Under the pieces are notes generated by a model. The model was not told the origin of the DNA, made no database searches, and saw only the letters and a list, made by a program, of their open reading frames with translations. Below, in pieces: positions 18,701-27,187 of a stretch of DNA of 64,000 bases. This stretch comes from Cellvibrionaceae bacterium AOL6 (lineage in GTDB: Bacteria > Pseudomonadota > Gammaproteobacteria > Pseudomonadales > Cellvibrionaceae). The translations under genes and the position numbers were made by a program. Within the stretch, counting starts at the first letter, position 1. Every line of letters starts with the position of its first letter. The stretch covers positions 186,001-250,000 of the forward strand of contig NOXC01000002.1 in the NCBI GenBank assembly GCA_003265435.1, read 5' to 3'.

Positions 18701-18979
18701 AATATCAGAGGCCGGGCTTGCCGCCATAGGATCCGCCCATAGCTCTGGGGCCTTGTAGCGTTCATCTACGCGCAACTGAACCTCTTCGGCTATAGTCGCG
18801 GTGTGTTCTACACCGATACGGGCGTAGTCAAAATCCATTAAGCGCGGCTGACCGTCAGCACCCAGAAGAATATGTTCCGGCGTGATATTCCGGTGTACAA
18901 CACCATTGCGATGACAGTGCGCCAGACCTTCTAACACTGAAGTAACGACACGCCGTTTTTGATCAAGTGTTAAGGCCAT
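15710..18979 (-). CDS. mad6: MADS kinase MAD6, second part: kinase C-lobe, second kinase, ATPase
   Basis: 1089 aa. Residues 1-170 are only the C-lobe of a protein kinase (HRNITPEHIL in place of HRD, DFDYAR in place of DFG), whose N-lobe lies at the end of the preceding ORF. Residues 200-470 are a complete Ser/Thr kinase: Gly-rich GKPGGFGVVYK, Lys in AIKLI, FHCDIKPQNL, DFN. A P-loop GNAGDGKT follows near residue 550 and a Cys cluster CDYCALKDKC near 707, recalling DptF-type ATPases. The ATG at 18979 has AAAGGA six bases upstream, so separate initiation is possible. So is a -1 frameshift from the previous ORF. Two kinase domains, one lacking HRD and DFG, suggest a pseudokinase-kinase pair that senses infection and signals to MAD7 and MAD8. 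Confidence 0.8.
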   Translation of the reverse strand: MALTLDQKRRVVTSVLEGLAHCHRNGVVHRNITPEHILLGADGQPRLMDFDYARIGVEHTATIAEEVQLRVDERYKAPELWADPMAASPASDIYSFGLVIYEMMTGQEAFGSVTEAIEKSCQFNQPVSQLVRQVPEGFDQWLSSLCAHETADRPDAETALNQFAALWLPKPVVQPSRPALTQEPSKPVTKPINYLRLPVGYSLTNKYVVQQALGKPGGFGVVYKVVDTLGDIPRAIKLILQDRDSVMERLKVEYRRLVHLPEHPYVVKVYDADQLPNNGDQPGAPYIVFEYIEGFDVSELIRQNSLTLAEAWQMAKQVAEGLSHLHNHNVFHCDIKPQNLIWRDGQVRIIDFNVSVEAEDLSHGGGSRKYLPPDLDVAAQPQPADLIDRDLYALGITLYRAVTGHYPWENTQFPPPGKQGRNPAEFAHCVDISDDAAALLLKLIAPSRSDRFDNASEVLSALSRVTQLRKAMPTAEDSTSQFTLPPLADGSAPTKSAFHDYLLTLYSQSRHSNSGTRGLDEYAKLIYVDTALDTELAPAVLAGGLKLVIITGNAGDGKTAFLQQLETVAAQRGVTVTNNPQGNGCHFELDGHRYVSNYDGSQDEGDTANDAVLEAFFQPYEGNDESAWPHHETRLIAINEGRLVDFLSSSAGQRFGKLRSIVDNGLATGKVDSDVAVINLNLRNVLASSDAQPESIMERLIARMVDPKVWRGCDYCALKDKCYVRYNVATFQDKQVGAKVIERLKYLYSVVNLRNQLHITLRDLRSALAFTLVGEHSCAEIRAIYDAGDTRKILQGYYFNAWRGTGSTEDRLLKLFADIDIADGTNVRLDRGLDFLSASAVDWLSFEGRGDYDLQLLQALYDELPVETSLSAGAQRYQAHGQYVGMLRRKLYFEGRSERWRNMLSYHSAERLMSLLRGEEQLDAIKQRVIFAINRGEGLYNPAMFNAQLAMQVRRVEKGTIRSYRVFPAEVFSIEVKDAAVNAQYIEHEPSQLVLSYRGEGGLSADLSLNLDLFEMLQRLLEGYVPSLEDQQGYYLSLTVFKNVLASAPYDEVLLTTNGRHFKSILRHDDGVLEMQSVNASVNKEVIGS

Positions 18980-18981
18980 GA

Positions 18982-19866
18982 TTAATCCTTTAAAGCTGAA
19001 GCCAGCGTTTCGCCGGGAATATCATCCATCACCAAAATATAATTGTGATGAATCTCATCGAGAAAGAAGTTTCTAACCCCCACTAAACTTTGATGGGGTG
19101 GTAAGCGGTTTAAGGTTAAAAATGCATTTTCGAGCAGGCGCTGCTGATTTTCTCTCGCTTGTTCATCTGCCAAATAAGCATCTGCCTTATAAGCCCGCAA
19201 CATAACCGTGCCACCACGCTTGCCGGCGTGAACATTAAAGGCTCGGTAATCAGTAAATTCATCCTTAGCCTGTAAGGTTTCATCAACCTGCCAATCGCCA
19301 AAGCGCAACACGTCATCGGGCTTACGGGCCACACTGCCCAAGGCTTCGGCAATCACTTTGATATAACGCAGCACATTGCTTGTGAACCGGTCCGGAATAC
19401 GGTTAGCATCAGTAAAATATCGGCGGCTATCGGCCAGCTTTATTACCTGGCCCCGTTCGCGATTATCTGAATCATTAAACTCAACATCGTCAACGCTTAA
19501 CAAAACCGCCACGTCGACAAAAATATTTTTTAAATCTTTATTTTTGGAGTTTTGTTTAGCTATTAAGCCAGAGAGGGATTTGGCGTTTCCACGCAGCTTG
19601 GGTAAAGGTGATTTATAGGGGCGACGACCTACAGGGTGCCATTCGTTACCCACCACATCGACTTTTCCGTGAACACCTTTTACATCACAGACATAGATGG
19701 CATGGGGAGCAATAACACAGAGATCAACTTCGAAGGGTTGGCCGTATTGATCCACTTCGAAGTTATGGATGACGTAGTAATCATCTGGTAGATGGTCACG
19801 AAGCCACGCGATAGCTTTGCGCTCATCATCATTTACAGGATCTCCTATTGATATTACTGATGCCAT
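18982..19866 (-). CDS. mad6: MADS kinase MAD6, first part: NERD domain and kinase N-lobe
   Basis: 294 aa. Residues 1-130 form a NERD (nuclease-related) domain with FEVDLCVIAPHAIYVCDVKG, where the acidic residue and D-V-K give a PD-(D/E)XK-like active site. Residues 215-294 read like a kinase N-lobe: a beta3 Lys in MLRAYKAD, a helix, and a hinge YILVMDDIPGETL. The ORF then stops in the middle of the kinase fold, and the missing C-lobe begins in the next ORF in the -1 frame. It starts at ATG behind AAAGGA, nine bases after mad5. It is read as the front of a single MAD6 polypeptide of about 1385 residues. Confidence 0.8.
   Translation of the reverse strand: MASVISIGDPVNDDERKAIAWLRDHLPDDYYVIHNFEVDQYGQPFEVDLCVIAPHAIYVCDVKGVHGKVDVVGNEWHPVGRRPYKSPLPKLRGNAKSLSGLIAKQNSKNKDLKNIFVDVAVLLSVDDVEFNDSDNRERGQVIKLADSRRYFTDANRIPDRFTSNVLRYIKVIAEALGSVARKPDDVLRFGDWQVDETLQAKDEFTDYRAFNVHAGKRGGTVMLRAYKADAYLADEQARENQQRLLENAFLTLNRLPPHQSLVGVRNFFLDEIHHNYILVMDDIPGETLASALKD
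18986..18994 (-). promoter_or_regulatory. Candidate -1 frameshift heptamer TTTAAAG joining the mad6 halves
   Basis: In the zero frame the codons are GCT TTA AAG GAT TAA, so the heptamer T TTA AAG is in the canonical X XXY YYZ phase and lies four bases before the stop. Slipping back one base gives TTT AAA GGA TTA ATC ATG GCC, exactly the frame of the downstream ORF. The AAAGGA within it could also be a ribosome binding site for the ATG at 18979. Confidence 0.55.
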
Positions 19867-19875
19867 AATTATCCT

Positions 19876-21270
19876 TTAGCACTTTGCAGCGTTTTCAATT
19901 GCTTCTTCAACAAGCCTTCTGGCTCTTACTTCATTGTCAAGCGCCTTATCCCTCGCCTCCATGGCCCACAAAACATCGTCAGCTATTTGATCAAAAGCAT
20001 CTGAATCAAAGACGGGCATCAAAACAGTAGAAATTCCTGCCTCATCAAAATGCGGAATGGAACCACCATAAGTCAGACAGGCTATTTGTCTATAGGCGAT
20101 ATCTGATTGTAAAAAACCGTAAAGGTACGCATCTTTTCGGATACTACTGGATTGGAGTCGAACCAACATATGTGTAGTTGTCTGACCATCCAGGTGATCA
20201 CCAACCCACACTGATCGACCTGTTAATCCACCATCTTGTCCAAACGCCTGAACTAGAATCATTCCCTTTTTCAGTACAACCTCATTAAACCTGCTAGTTT
20301 GCTCAGACAGGATTCCTTTAGGCTTTGGCTCTAGACAAAACAACGACGCACCTGTGTAGTAGTACGCACCATAATTGATATCCTCAATATGTATTCTTTT
20401 AAATATTCCGGGTAAGAATATTGAATTACACCAATCCCCAATGCTGATACTTTTCTTAGCTTGGATATTTCGCTTTATCGCATCCACTTCAGGATCATGG
20501 AACTGCGCATCAAAGCGTGACTGAATTTTCTTAGAACTAACTTCTGAAACTTTTATACAATCCCTACGACGTGAACTATGCGGCATAAATTCATCGAATT
20601 TTCTAGAAATAGCTTCTAACTTTTCTGTAGCTTGAGAGCGCAGATTTGCAGCCTCATCAACCAGGCGATGTGCGAGCCGTTCAACCTCAGGATCCAACCT
20701 GGGGATAGGAAGATTCTCAATATGTTCAGGCTCTAAGTGTTGGATTATAGCGCCATAAGTTCCTCCCAAAATTATCGGCATTCCAAACTTAGACCCAAGG
20801 AAGCTATACAAATATCCGGGAAGAATTTTTGATGAATCCACGGAAACTTTAAGTTGATCCTGGCAAGACCAATAACCCTCCATATCTGGACGAACATAAA
20901 CCATATTCCCAATAGCACCTGAGCAGGAAATTAAAATCATTCCCTCTTCTAAACGGAGATAAGATAGCTTCCTTGAATAGGCATCGATTTTTGACAGCAA
21001 TGGCACATCTCTTAGATCAGTTCGCAACATGTTTCCACTTGTCACAAACGGAACACCAAATTCCCGGCTGCTAACAAATCGTCTTTTAAAAACGGGACCG
21101 TTGTAAATACCGCCAGAATGCCCTCTCGTTAATGAATCAAGAGGCTCCGTCATACCTCGCATACTCATTAATAGAGCTCTCGCTTCCACTGCGCCAGACA
21201 TATATGGATTACAATCAAAACGATACCCATTTTTATTAATCCAAGAACTGGGAATATTTTTTACTTGCAT
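19876..21270 (-). CDS. mad5: MADS specificity subunit MAD5 (HsdS-like)
   Basis: 464-aa protein with two target-recognition regions separated by helical spacers (around residues 215-235 and at the C-terminus), like HsdS of type I restriction-modification. It should provide the DNA-sequence recognition for the MAD2 methyltransferase. The start is set at ATG 21270, which overlaps the mad4 stop by ten bases and has GTGGAG upstream; a longer frame from 21309 would run further into mad4. Confidence 0.85.
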   Translation of the reverse strand: MQVKNIPSSWINKNGYRFDCNPYMSGAVEARALLMSMRGMTEPLDSLTRGHSGGIYNGPVFKRRFVSSREFGVPFVTSGNMLRTDLRDVPLLSKIDAYSRKLSYLRLEEGMILISCSGAIGNMVYVRPDMEGYWSCQDQLKVSVDSSKILPGYLYSFLGSKFGMPIILGGTYGAIIQHLEPEHIENLPIPRLDPEVERLAHRLVDEAANLRSQATEKLEAISRKFDEFMPHSSRRRDCIKVSEVSSKKIQSRFDAQFHDPEVDAIKRNIQAKKSISIGDWCNSIFLPGIFKRIHIEDINYGAYYYTGASLFCLEPKPKGILSEQTSRFNEVVLKKGMILVQAFGQDGGLTGRSVWVGDHLDGQTTTHMLVRLQSSSIRKDAYLYGFLQSDIAYRQIACLTYGGSIPHFDEAGISTVLMPVFDSDAFDQIADDVLWAMEARDKALDNEVRARRLVEEAIENAAKC

Positions 21271-21929
21271 GCGTACTCCACAGGAAACCAATTCTGCAAT
21301 TGCTGCCAAAGGCCGACAAAGGCAGGATCTTCACAGTGTTTAAAGGAAACGTCCTTTGCCACTCGTTTAAAAATCTGGGAATGCGTTCTGCTTCTCCCAG
21401 AATTTTCTGCCCTAATCGTATCTAGCGCTTTTTTCGGATCCGGTGGTTTCGGTACACCTTCATCCCATAGATGGCGATCTTTCAACCACTGCCTGAGGGT
21501 TCCTTGTTCCCCACGGTAATCTAAAGCCTGTTCAATACCGCGAGTATCCTCCTGCCACATAAGCACTTCTAACTCGGGATTGATCACCATGATATGAAAA
21601 CGATCTTCCGACCAGCCTACTGACAACATCCGATTTTTAATTTCTTCTCGGAATTCTTCTATATCTTTATTTTTTAAGTTGTCATTGAAATCAAAGTCGA
21701 GCATCACAACAGCATACTCGTGGGTCTCCAAATAGAGCTCCAGTAGCTTATGCCCCCCAGCATATACGCCAGGATCTTTCTGCGGATGTGCAATCAAGTC
21801 CTGCTTAGCATCGAAATCAAATCGCGCACAGGTGAGCCGCTGGTCATACGCAGGATTTTCAAAGAAACCCTTTACCGTTTGCTCCATTTCTCCATCGGCG
21901 ACTAAAAACACAATATCTCTGGTCGTCAT
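21261..21929 (-). CDS. mad4: MADS protein MAD4, TOPRIM/DUF4276-like
   Basis: 222 aa. An early Glu in GEMEQTVKGFF and a VVMLDFDFND segment resemble the acidic triad of TOPRIM-type nucleases, and its place directly after an SMC-like ATPase is like OLD or Gabija pairs. TOPRIM is inferred from these short motifs only. It overlaps mad3 by four bases (ATGA) and mad5 by ten, so it is translated with both. Confidence 0.7.
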   Translation of the reverse strand: MTTRDIVFLVADGEMEQTVKGFFENPAYDQRLTCARFDFDAKQDLIAHPQKDPGVYAGGHKLLELYLETHEYAVVMLDFDFNDNLKNKDIEEFREEIKNRMLSVGWSEDRFHIMVINPELEVLMWQEDTRGIEQALDYRGEQGTLRQWLKDRHLWDEGVPKPPDPKKALDTIRAENSGRSRTHSQIFKRVAKDVSFKHCEDPAFVGLWQQLQNWFPVEYACK

Positions 21930-23221
21930 TCAAGCACTCCAGCCGCGAATAAGGTTCCGAGATCGACTTCACCCTTCCAGTTTTTTAAGCGAGGGTGATC
22001 TATACCTTTAACAACTTCTGTTTCTCCCTCATCGTTAAAGCGCATAGTCACAATTGACTCAATAGAGGTATTTGCCAAAACCACAGGCGAGTGTGTCGAC
22101 ATCCAGATCTGAGTTTGCGAAGCAATAGATAAGGCCTCTAACACCGCATGGATTGCCTTGGGGTGAATACCATTCTCTGGCTCTTCAAGGGTTAATACAT
22201 AAGGAGCATTCTCGATATACGGCACGATTGTGAGGGCCAGCAAATGCAGTGTTCCATGAGACAGACTAGTCGACGGCACTTCCATGCCGTTTTCGTAGCT
22301 CACTACGAGATAACAATAACCGTCATCCGCTCTCTGCTTTGCCTCAACTGCTGTAACTCTTGGCAGTGTCATTTGCACCAGCTCAAGCCACTCTATATAA
22401 GCGTCGGGCTGATTCTCCTTAAGTTCAAAGATTTGCCAGGGCAGACTGCGGCCATCAGGACAAAAGTTACCTCTTTCTCGTGGTGATACGGCCATGCGCA
22501 TTGCGGGCCACTGGGGCTCATAGCTGAAACTGTTTTCTAACAAATAGTCATGTAGCCAAAGTGTTGCCGGGTATAGATCATTATCAGCGGGTACTGAAGA
22601 TAATGCGGCCTGCTCATTTCTGAGGCCAAATTTCAATACCGACTTATTCCCGGTCTGGTACTCCGTTTTATAGCGGGCCTTTTCTCCCCAACTCCGACTT
22701 AGAGTACGGCACCACGGCTGATTGGCTGGTACGTCTTCACTTGCCACCAAGCCAGCCCCATGTTCTGGCCGATGCTCGTTGTCAGGAAATACCAACACAT
22801 GCTCTTCAGAGATAATCAGCTTGTCATTATTAATACGAAGTGCAACCTCGTAGCGAATCGTGTCCGGGCGCTTTTTTGAATCTGAAAATTTTGTTTGCCA
22901 ACCCGAAGCCGACGTTCTAATCAAAATATCCACTACAGATTCTGGAAGCTTAACCTCAATGGCGAGGGTGAAATCTTCGCCGCGCAATTTATGCACTAAC
23001 TCTTGCGCATATTCGGCTCTAGCCCTTTCTCGCCCATTGATGGGTTTAAAGAATGCATCGTTGATATCGGAGACACGGATCATATCCCCCAGCAAAGCGG
23101 GAATATCCAGAAAAGTGGTTTTGCCTGAGCCATTGGACCCAGCAAATACCTGGTATTTATCGAGCGCCAGATCCAGCTTTTGAAAGCATCTATATCGATA
23201 AGCTTCTATTCTGGATATCAT
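21926..23221 (-). CDS. mad3: MADS AAA-family ATPase MAD3
   Basis: 431-aa SMC/RecF-like AAA ATPase (AAA_21 type). Walker A GSNGSGKT at about residues 28-35, an ABC-type signature region ending TSLSHGTLHLLAL, Walker B VLTLEEPENGIHP, and a final STHSPVV. Such ATPases sense DNA or virus structures and drive a partner nuclease, here probably MAD4. It overlaps mad2 by four bases. Confidence 0.85.
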   Translation of the reverse strand: MISRIEAYRYRCFQKLDLALDKYQVFAGSNGSGKTTFLDIPALLGDMIRVSDINDAFFKPINGRERARAEYAQELVHKLRGEDFTLAIEVKLPESVVDILIRTSASGWQTKFSDSKKRPDTIRYEVALRINNDKLIISEEHVLVFPDNEHRPEHGAGLVASEDVPANQPWCRTLSRSWGEKARYKTEYQTGNKSVLKFGLRNEQAALSSVPADNDLYPATLWLHDYLLENSFSYEPQWPAMRMAVSPRERGNFCPDGRSLPWQIFELKENQPDAYIEWLELVQMTLPRVTAVEAKQRADDGYCYLVVSYENGMEVPSTSLSHGTLHLLALTIVPYIENAPYVLTLEEPENGIHPKAIHAVLEALSIASQTQIWMSTHSPVVLANTSIESIVTMRFNDEGETEVVKGIDHPRLKNWKGEVDLGTLFAAGVLE

Positions 23222-25242
23222 GATCCCGGCTCCGCGTTTTCTGCTCGGAATTTCTTGAATTCTTCGGCAATCAACGGCAGGTCATCGTCTACAACTTTCC
23301 GCTTGCGGCGTAAACGCCGGGTAATGCTTTCACCACCGATACGAATGCGCTCAACCTCTTCAACTTCCTCAACGATTTCTTCCCCATCTGGCCGACGCTT
23401 GTATAAGGTATTCCCTCGACGGTCAAAACCGACTTTTTCTGCTACGGCCATAAACACCTGGTATTCAGGTTCTTCACCCAAATCAGCTGCATCAATTTCT
23501 GCCTGTGTCTTTTTCTTCAGAAACAGCAGGCTGGTTAAGATATTAACGTTTGCCTCAACGATAAATGACTCAACTGGCAAATCGACCGACCCCAATACCC
23601 AGCAGTGGCGCATAATCCACCAGCGAATATATTCATCACCTGGATTTCCTAAGATTCCATCGGGCAATACGATACCCATGCGCCCACCAGGCTTAAGCCA
23701 CTGGACACAGCGCTCTATAAACAATACTTCTGGCGATACCGCATCTTTTTTACGCCCAGTGACGCGGAATCCACCATCACCGGTTCTTTCCCATACATTG
23801 GCGAGCTCGTATTGATCGAGAATATGACGATCTGTCACCGGAATATCGGAACCAAAGGGAGGGTTTGTCAGAATGACATCGACGCTGCCCAGCGGGATTT
23901 TGTTCTTAGCATCTTTAACCCCTTTAAGATCCCCCTGGGGAAATTCCAAGGAGTTCATATGATTGATGCTCGCCATGGCATTACTGGCCATCACCACGTT
24001 CATTTGAGAGGCGCGGCAAAGGAAAGGGTCAAAATCGCACCCGAATAAATTGCTGCGAGAGAATTTTCCCAGCCTTTCTTGAATGGAGCCAAACTCCTCT
24101 GTGGTTTCGTCACCTATCTCAACATTCTTCTCATCATGGAGGGTGCGGTTGATATAGCTGAGGGCGTCAACGAGAAAACCACCTGTACCGCATGAAGGGT
24201 CTAATACCTTTTCATCAATTTTCGGGGCGATGATTTCAACCATCAGTTTAATCGCACCACGGGGAGTAAAGTACTGGCCACGATCTCCACGCAGATTGGT
24301 GCCGACGATCTCCTGGTAGGCAACACCTTTTGCATCCATCCCCGTGCGAGAAAAATCATATTTGGCCAATTCCGAAACCATAAAGGCCAATGCTCTATCG
24401 GAAAGGGTAATTTCCTCATTTCCATTGAAGATGGTTTTGTACTGCCCTTTAACCTTTTCGAATAGCGGTTCGATTCTAGTACGGATGGCCTTGCGGCCTT
24501 CGGCATCAAACTGTTCGGTCGGCCCAGCCCAAAACTCCCGGTTTCTATTACCCGGGCGCTCGTCATACATCTTGGCGAAGATAAGATAAAGGAACTGCCA
24601 AAATGCCGCATCCTTAGGCATCCCTTCATTACCATGAATAAAGTTGTGACAACGACGGAATGCGATTTGGAGCATTTCGTTGTCGGCGCGGCGTAACTGT
24701 GCGTGAGAGGCCACATCACGACTACCGAGTGTTTCATCGGCTAAAGGCCAGTCACCTACAGGTTTAAAACGTGGCTCGAAGCGGGTCTCTTCTTTTTCAA
24801 CGTAGAAAAGCTCTATACCATTGGTCCAAAGGCCCCACTTACAGCTGCTGAGCACATAGTCATCACCTTCGCGCTCACGCATCATATCTTCCATCAGCTC
24901 AAGGTCTTTCTTAGCTTGAGCGTGGTCGCGCATTTTTACGGCGCCTTTCTTTCCCTTTTTAGGTTCCTTATCGCACATGATAATGCGACGGATATTCTCC
25001 AACTCATGAGCGCTACCCCGCTCAAATATCGCAACATCAATCTTTTTACGACGCCCGTTGACCTTGATTGGCACATCCAATGCCATATCGTTCACATCGA
25101 TACCGTATTCGTGGAAAATTGCACGCACAGTACGCTGACGCACAATCTCTTTGGGCGTTTCTTTAATTGGTTCGTTACTAAGGTAATCCAGCATTTTGCC
25201 ATCATCAATGGCTTGAAATTCTGTGATTTTGTTATCACTCAT
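23218..25242 (-). CDS. mad2: MADS DNA N6-adenine methyltransferase MAD2
   Basis: 674-aa class I methyltransferase of the HsdM type. Residues 1-120 resemble the type I R-subunit N-terminal fold (VPIKVNGRRKKIDVAIFERG followed by CDKE). The SAM motif DPSCGTGGFLVDAL is near residue 347 and the catalytic NPPF near residue 458. With MAD5 it would methylate host DNA and so mark self. It ends with ATGA overlapping mad3. The C-terminal tail is highly basic (RRLRRKRKV). Confidence 0.9.
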   Translation of the reverse strand: MSDNKITEFQAIDDGKMLDYLSNEPIKETPKEIVRQRTVRAIFHEYGIDVNDMALDVPIKVNGRRKKIDVAIFERGSAHELENIRRIIMCDKEPKKGKKGAVKMRDHAQAKKDLELMEDMMREREGDDYVLSSCKWGLWTNGIELFYVEKEETRFEPRFKPVGDWPLADETLGSRDVASHAQLRRADNEMLQIAFRRCHNFIHGNEGMPKDAAFWQFLYLIFAKMYDERPGNRNREFWAGPTEQFDAEGRKAIRTRIEPLFEKVKGQYKTIFNGNEEITLSDRALAFMVSELAKYDFSRTGMDAKGVAYQEIVGTNLRGDRGQYFTPRGAIKLMVEIIAPKIDEKVLDPSCGTGGFLVDALSYINRTLHDEKNVEIGDETTEEFGSIQERLGKFSRSNLFGCDFDPFLCRASQMNVVMASNAMASINHMNSLEFPQGDLKGVKDAKNKIPLGSVDVILTNPPFGSDIPVTDRHILDQYELANVWERTGDGGFRVTGRKKDAVSPEVLFIERCVQWLKPGGRMGIVLPDGILGNPGDEYIRWWIMRHCWVLGSVDLPVESFIVEANVNILTSLLFLKKKTQAEIDAADLGEEPEYQVFMAVAEKVGFDRRGNTLYKRRPDGEEIVEEVEEVERIRIGGESITRRLRRKRKVVDDDLPLIAEEFKKFRAENAEPGS

Positions 25243-25265
25243 TCTATTTATCTCTATTAATATTT

Positions 25266-26930
25266 TTAATCTTCTTCTATTGCTAACTCATCTACGTCTT
25301 CAAGATTTACCTGCTGGTGGCCATCTATATCTTTCTCCCGAAGGATCAACCGTTTCTTTATTTCTTCAGAAAATCGTTCACAACGCTTCTGTAGGAAAGC
25401 GCTGTAATCATCATCCCATATACCCCAGCCATCCAGTTCTATAAGGTGAGTGGCCATATCTTCCCTTAAATTAGGGTTTTTCCCCTTAAATCGCTGCATA
25501 TAGTCTGAAGGGGCTTTTGCTTTAATTTCTCGCTTATTTAAGAAGTCATCAACAATTGTAATATTTGCAATGTGGTTACTTTTGTCGTCACCAAGCCCCA
25601 TTTTGCGAAGGTATGCACGCGGAAAATAATGATGATAATTTCGACTATTTGCTTGTTTTAGCCAGTCGTTGCTTATACGCACTATAGATCCATCAATGAA
25701 CGATTTAGGCTGGTGGTGAGCCATAATGCATAGCAATGCTTTAATGTAGCTTCGGCTGGTATTGAACCAGCCGTTCTCGCGAATAAAATCAGCTGTAGTG
25801 TCTATTACCCAGTCGTAGGAGGGGATTTTCCCCGTGAGAATTAAATCCATACGTTTCACATCTTGCGCCAACTTCCCTTCGACAGCGCTCGAATAACGTC
25901 CACCTAAGCTTACCCGCCATAGAAAATCTTCTAGGTATTTTTGCTGATCGCCAACGGGTTTATCGGGGTGGTGATAAAAGAAATAAGCAAAAGGGGCTAG
26001 TAAGCTGTTGTAGGGCAGTAACCTAGACACCTCAACCCGATAGTAATTTCTGAAATAATCAACAGCCCCCTCAATTGCTGTAACAACTTTGGGCCACTCT
26101 TTAATAAAACGCTCTTTGTCGATTTGTAAAATATTTTGCCGCTTACACTCTTTTCCAATTACTAGTGCAACTGTTTGAAGTACTGTAGCGTCTGAGATTG
26201 TGTCATACCCAACTTCTCTTAAACGTTCAATCAGAGCGTCAAAATTTTCAGACAAGTCAAAAGACACGCTGGCATCAAACGTTTTTGCCACCATAATTTC
26301 AAACAAGGTTAATGCTTTACCACCGACGTTAATGCGAGTAAATATCTCTGTCGCTACGTCTAAAGGAGTATCTTTAACCTCAATGAGGGAGAAATTGTAA
26401 GACTTCAGAATTTCCTTATATTCGTCTAGGGCCTTGTGATACTTTATATCAAACCCTGCCAAGACCGTTAAACCGGCATTTATCAAATCGGTCAAACGGA
26501 TGTATGTCCCGTCGTCTAATTCAGACACATCGGTTACTACAATTTGTTCATGCTCAGTTGCCTGTAAGTCGACAAATATTTCACTAAAGTCATCAATTTT
26601 GTTACCACGCTGAATTTTGACGCCCTTAAGCGCGCAGAATAAGCTGGTCATCCGTTGCTGGCCGTCTAACACGTACTCTGCAAAATCTCCATCTGGGACA
26701 GGTGGCAACTCCACGCCCCCAAGGTCTTTTACTACTCTGAGCTGCTCTTTGGTCTTCCAGGTAATGAAAGTACCGATGGGGTACCCCTTTAAGATGCTAT
26801 CAATCAACTTGGCCGCATTTGCTTTACTCCAAACGTAATCACGCTGAAATTGGGGGATTTTGATCAACCCTTTCTCAATATCCGCCAGCAACGTCTTATA
26901 AGGAAGGGTTTTGGGTTCTGGTAGTTGCAT
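25266..26930 (-). CDS. DUF262/DUF1524 protein (GmrSD-like type IV nuclease family)
   Basis: 554 aa. The N-terminal DUF262 (ParB/sulfiredoxin-like NTPase fold) has QFQRDYVWS and the signature DGQQRMTS at about residue 89. The C-terminal half carries HHYFPRAYL near residue 425 followed by NHIANI, the HNH-like pattern of DUF1524. GmrSD-type enzymes attack modified phage DNA using NTP. It lies between mad1 and mad2 with 17 and 23 base gaps and in the same direction. It is therefore either a ninth MADS component in this lineage or an independent defence gene captured in the operon. Confidence 0.8.
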   Translation of the reverse strand: MQLPEPKTLPYKTLLADIEKGLIKIPQFQRDYVWSKANAAKLIDSILKGYPIGTFITWKTKEQLRVVKDLGGVELPPVPDGDFAEYVLDGQQRMTSLFCALKGVKIQRGNKIDDFSEIFVDLQATEHEQIVVTDVSELDDGTYIRLTDLINAGLTVLAGFDIKYHKALDEYKEILKSYNFSLIEVKDTPLDVATEIFTRINVGGKALTLFEIMVAKTFDASVSFDLSENFDALIERLREVGYDTISDATVLQTVALVIGKECKRQNILQIDKERFIKEWPKVVTAIEGAVDYFRNYYRVEVSRLLPYNSLLAPFAYFFYHHPDKPVGDQQKYLEDFLWRVSLGGRYSSAVEGKLAQDVKRMDLILTGKIPSYDWVIDTTADFIRENGWFNTSRSYIKALLCIMAHHQPKSFIDGSIVRISNDWLKQANSRNYHHYFPRAYLRKMGLGDDKSNHIANITIVDDFLNKREIKAKAPSDYMQRFKGKNPNLREDMATHLIELDGWGIWDDDYSAFLQKRCERFSEEIKKRLILREKDIDGHQQVNLEDVDELAIEED

Positions 26931-26947
26931 AAGAGTACTTAGTTTTT

Positions 26948-27187
26948 TTAAATTTTGTCGGTGTCTAGCCCAGCCGCCTTGAGCCGATGAGTTAGATTGC
27001 GCATTTTGCTGAACTCCGTTCCAAAGCTGGGCTTCAAACCGACACCCTCACAAAACTCTTTCGCCGTAATATCCTTCAGTGAGTCTGCATGCTTAATCAT
27101 CTGAAGGTGCATTTCAGTTGTGTATTGATTACGAGGCGCTTCATTAAGAGCTGCCCGAATCGACTCATAGATCGCTGAATATGACAT
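26948..27187 (-). CDS. mad1: Small HTH protein, probable MAD1
   Basis: 79-aa protein, first gene of the operon. A helical N-terminus is followed by TAKEFCEGVGLKPSFGTEFSKM, which reads as a helix-turn-helix. MAD1 of MADS is a small HTH protein at the head of the operon, so position and size agree; the sequence match itself is weak. A 26-bp palindrome overlapping the promoter just upstream is a plausible autoregulatory operator. Confidence 0.65.
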   Translation of the reverse strand: MSYSAIYESIRAALNEAPRNQYTTEMHLQMIKHADSLKDITAKEFCEGVGLKPSFGTEFSKMRNLTHRLKAAGLDTDKI

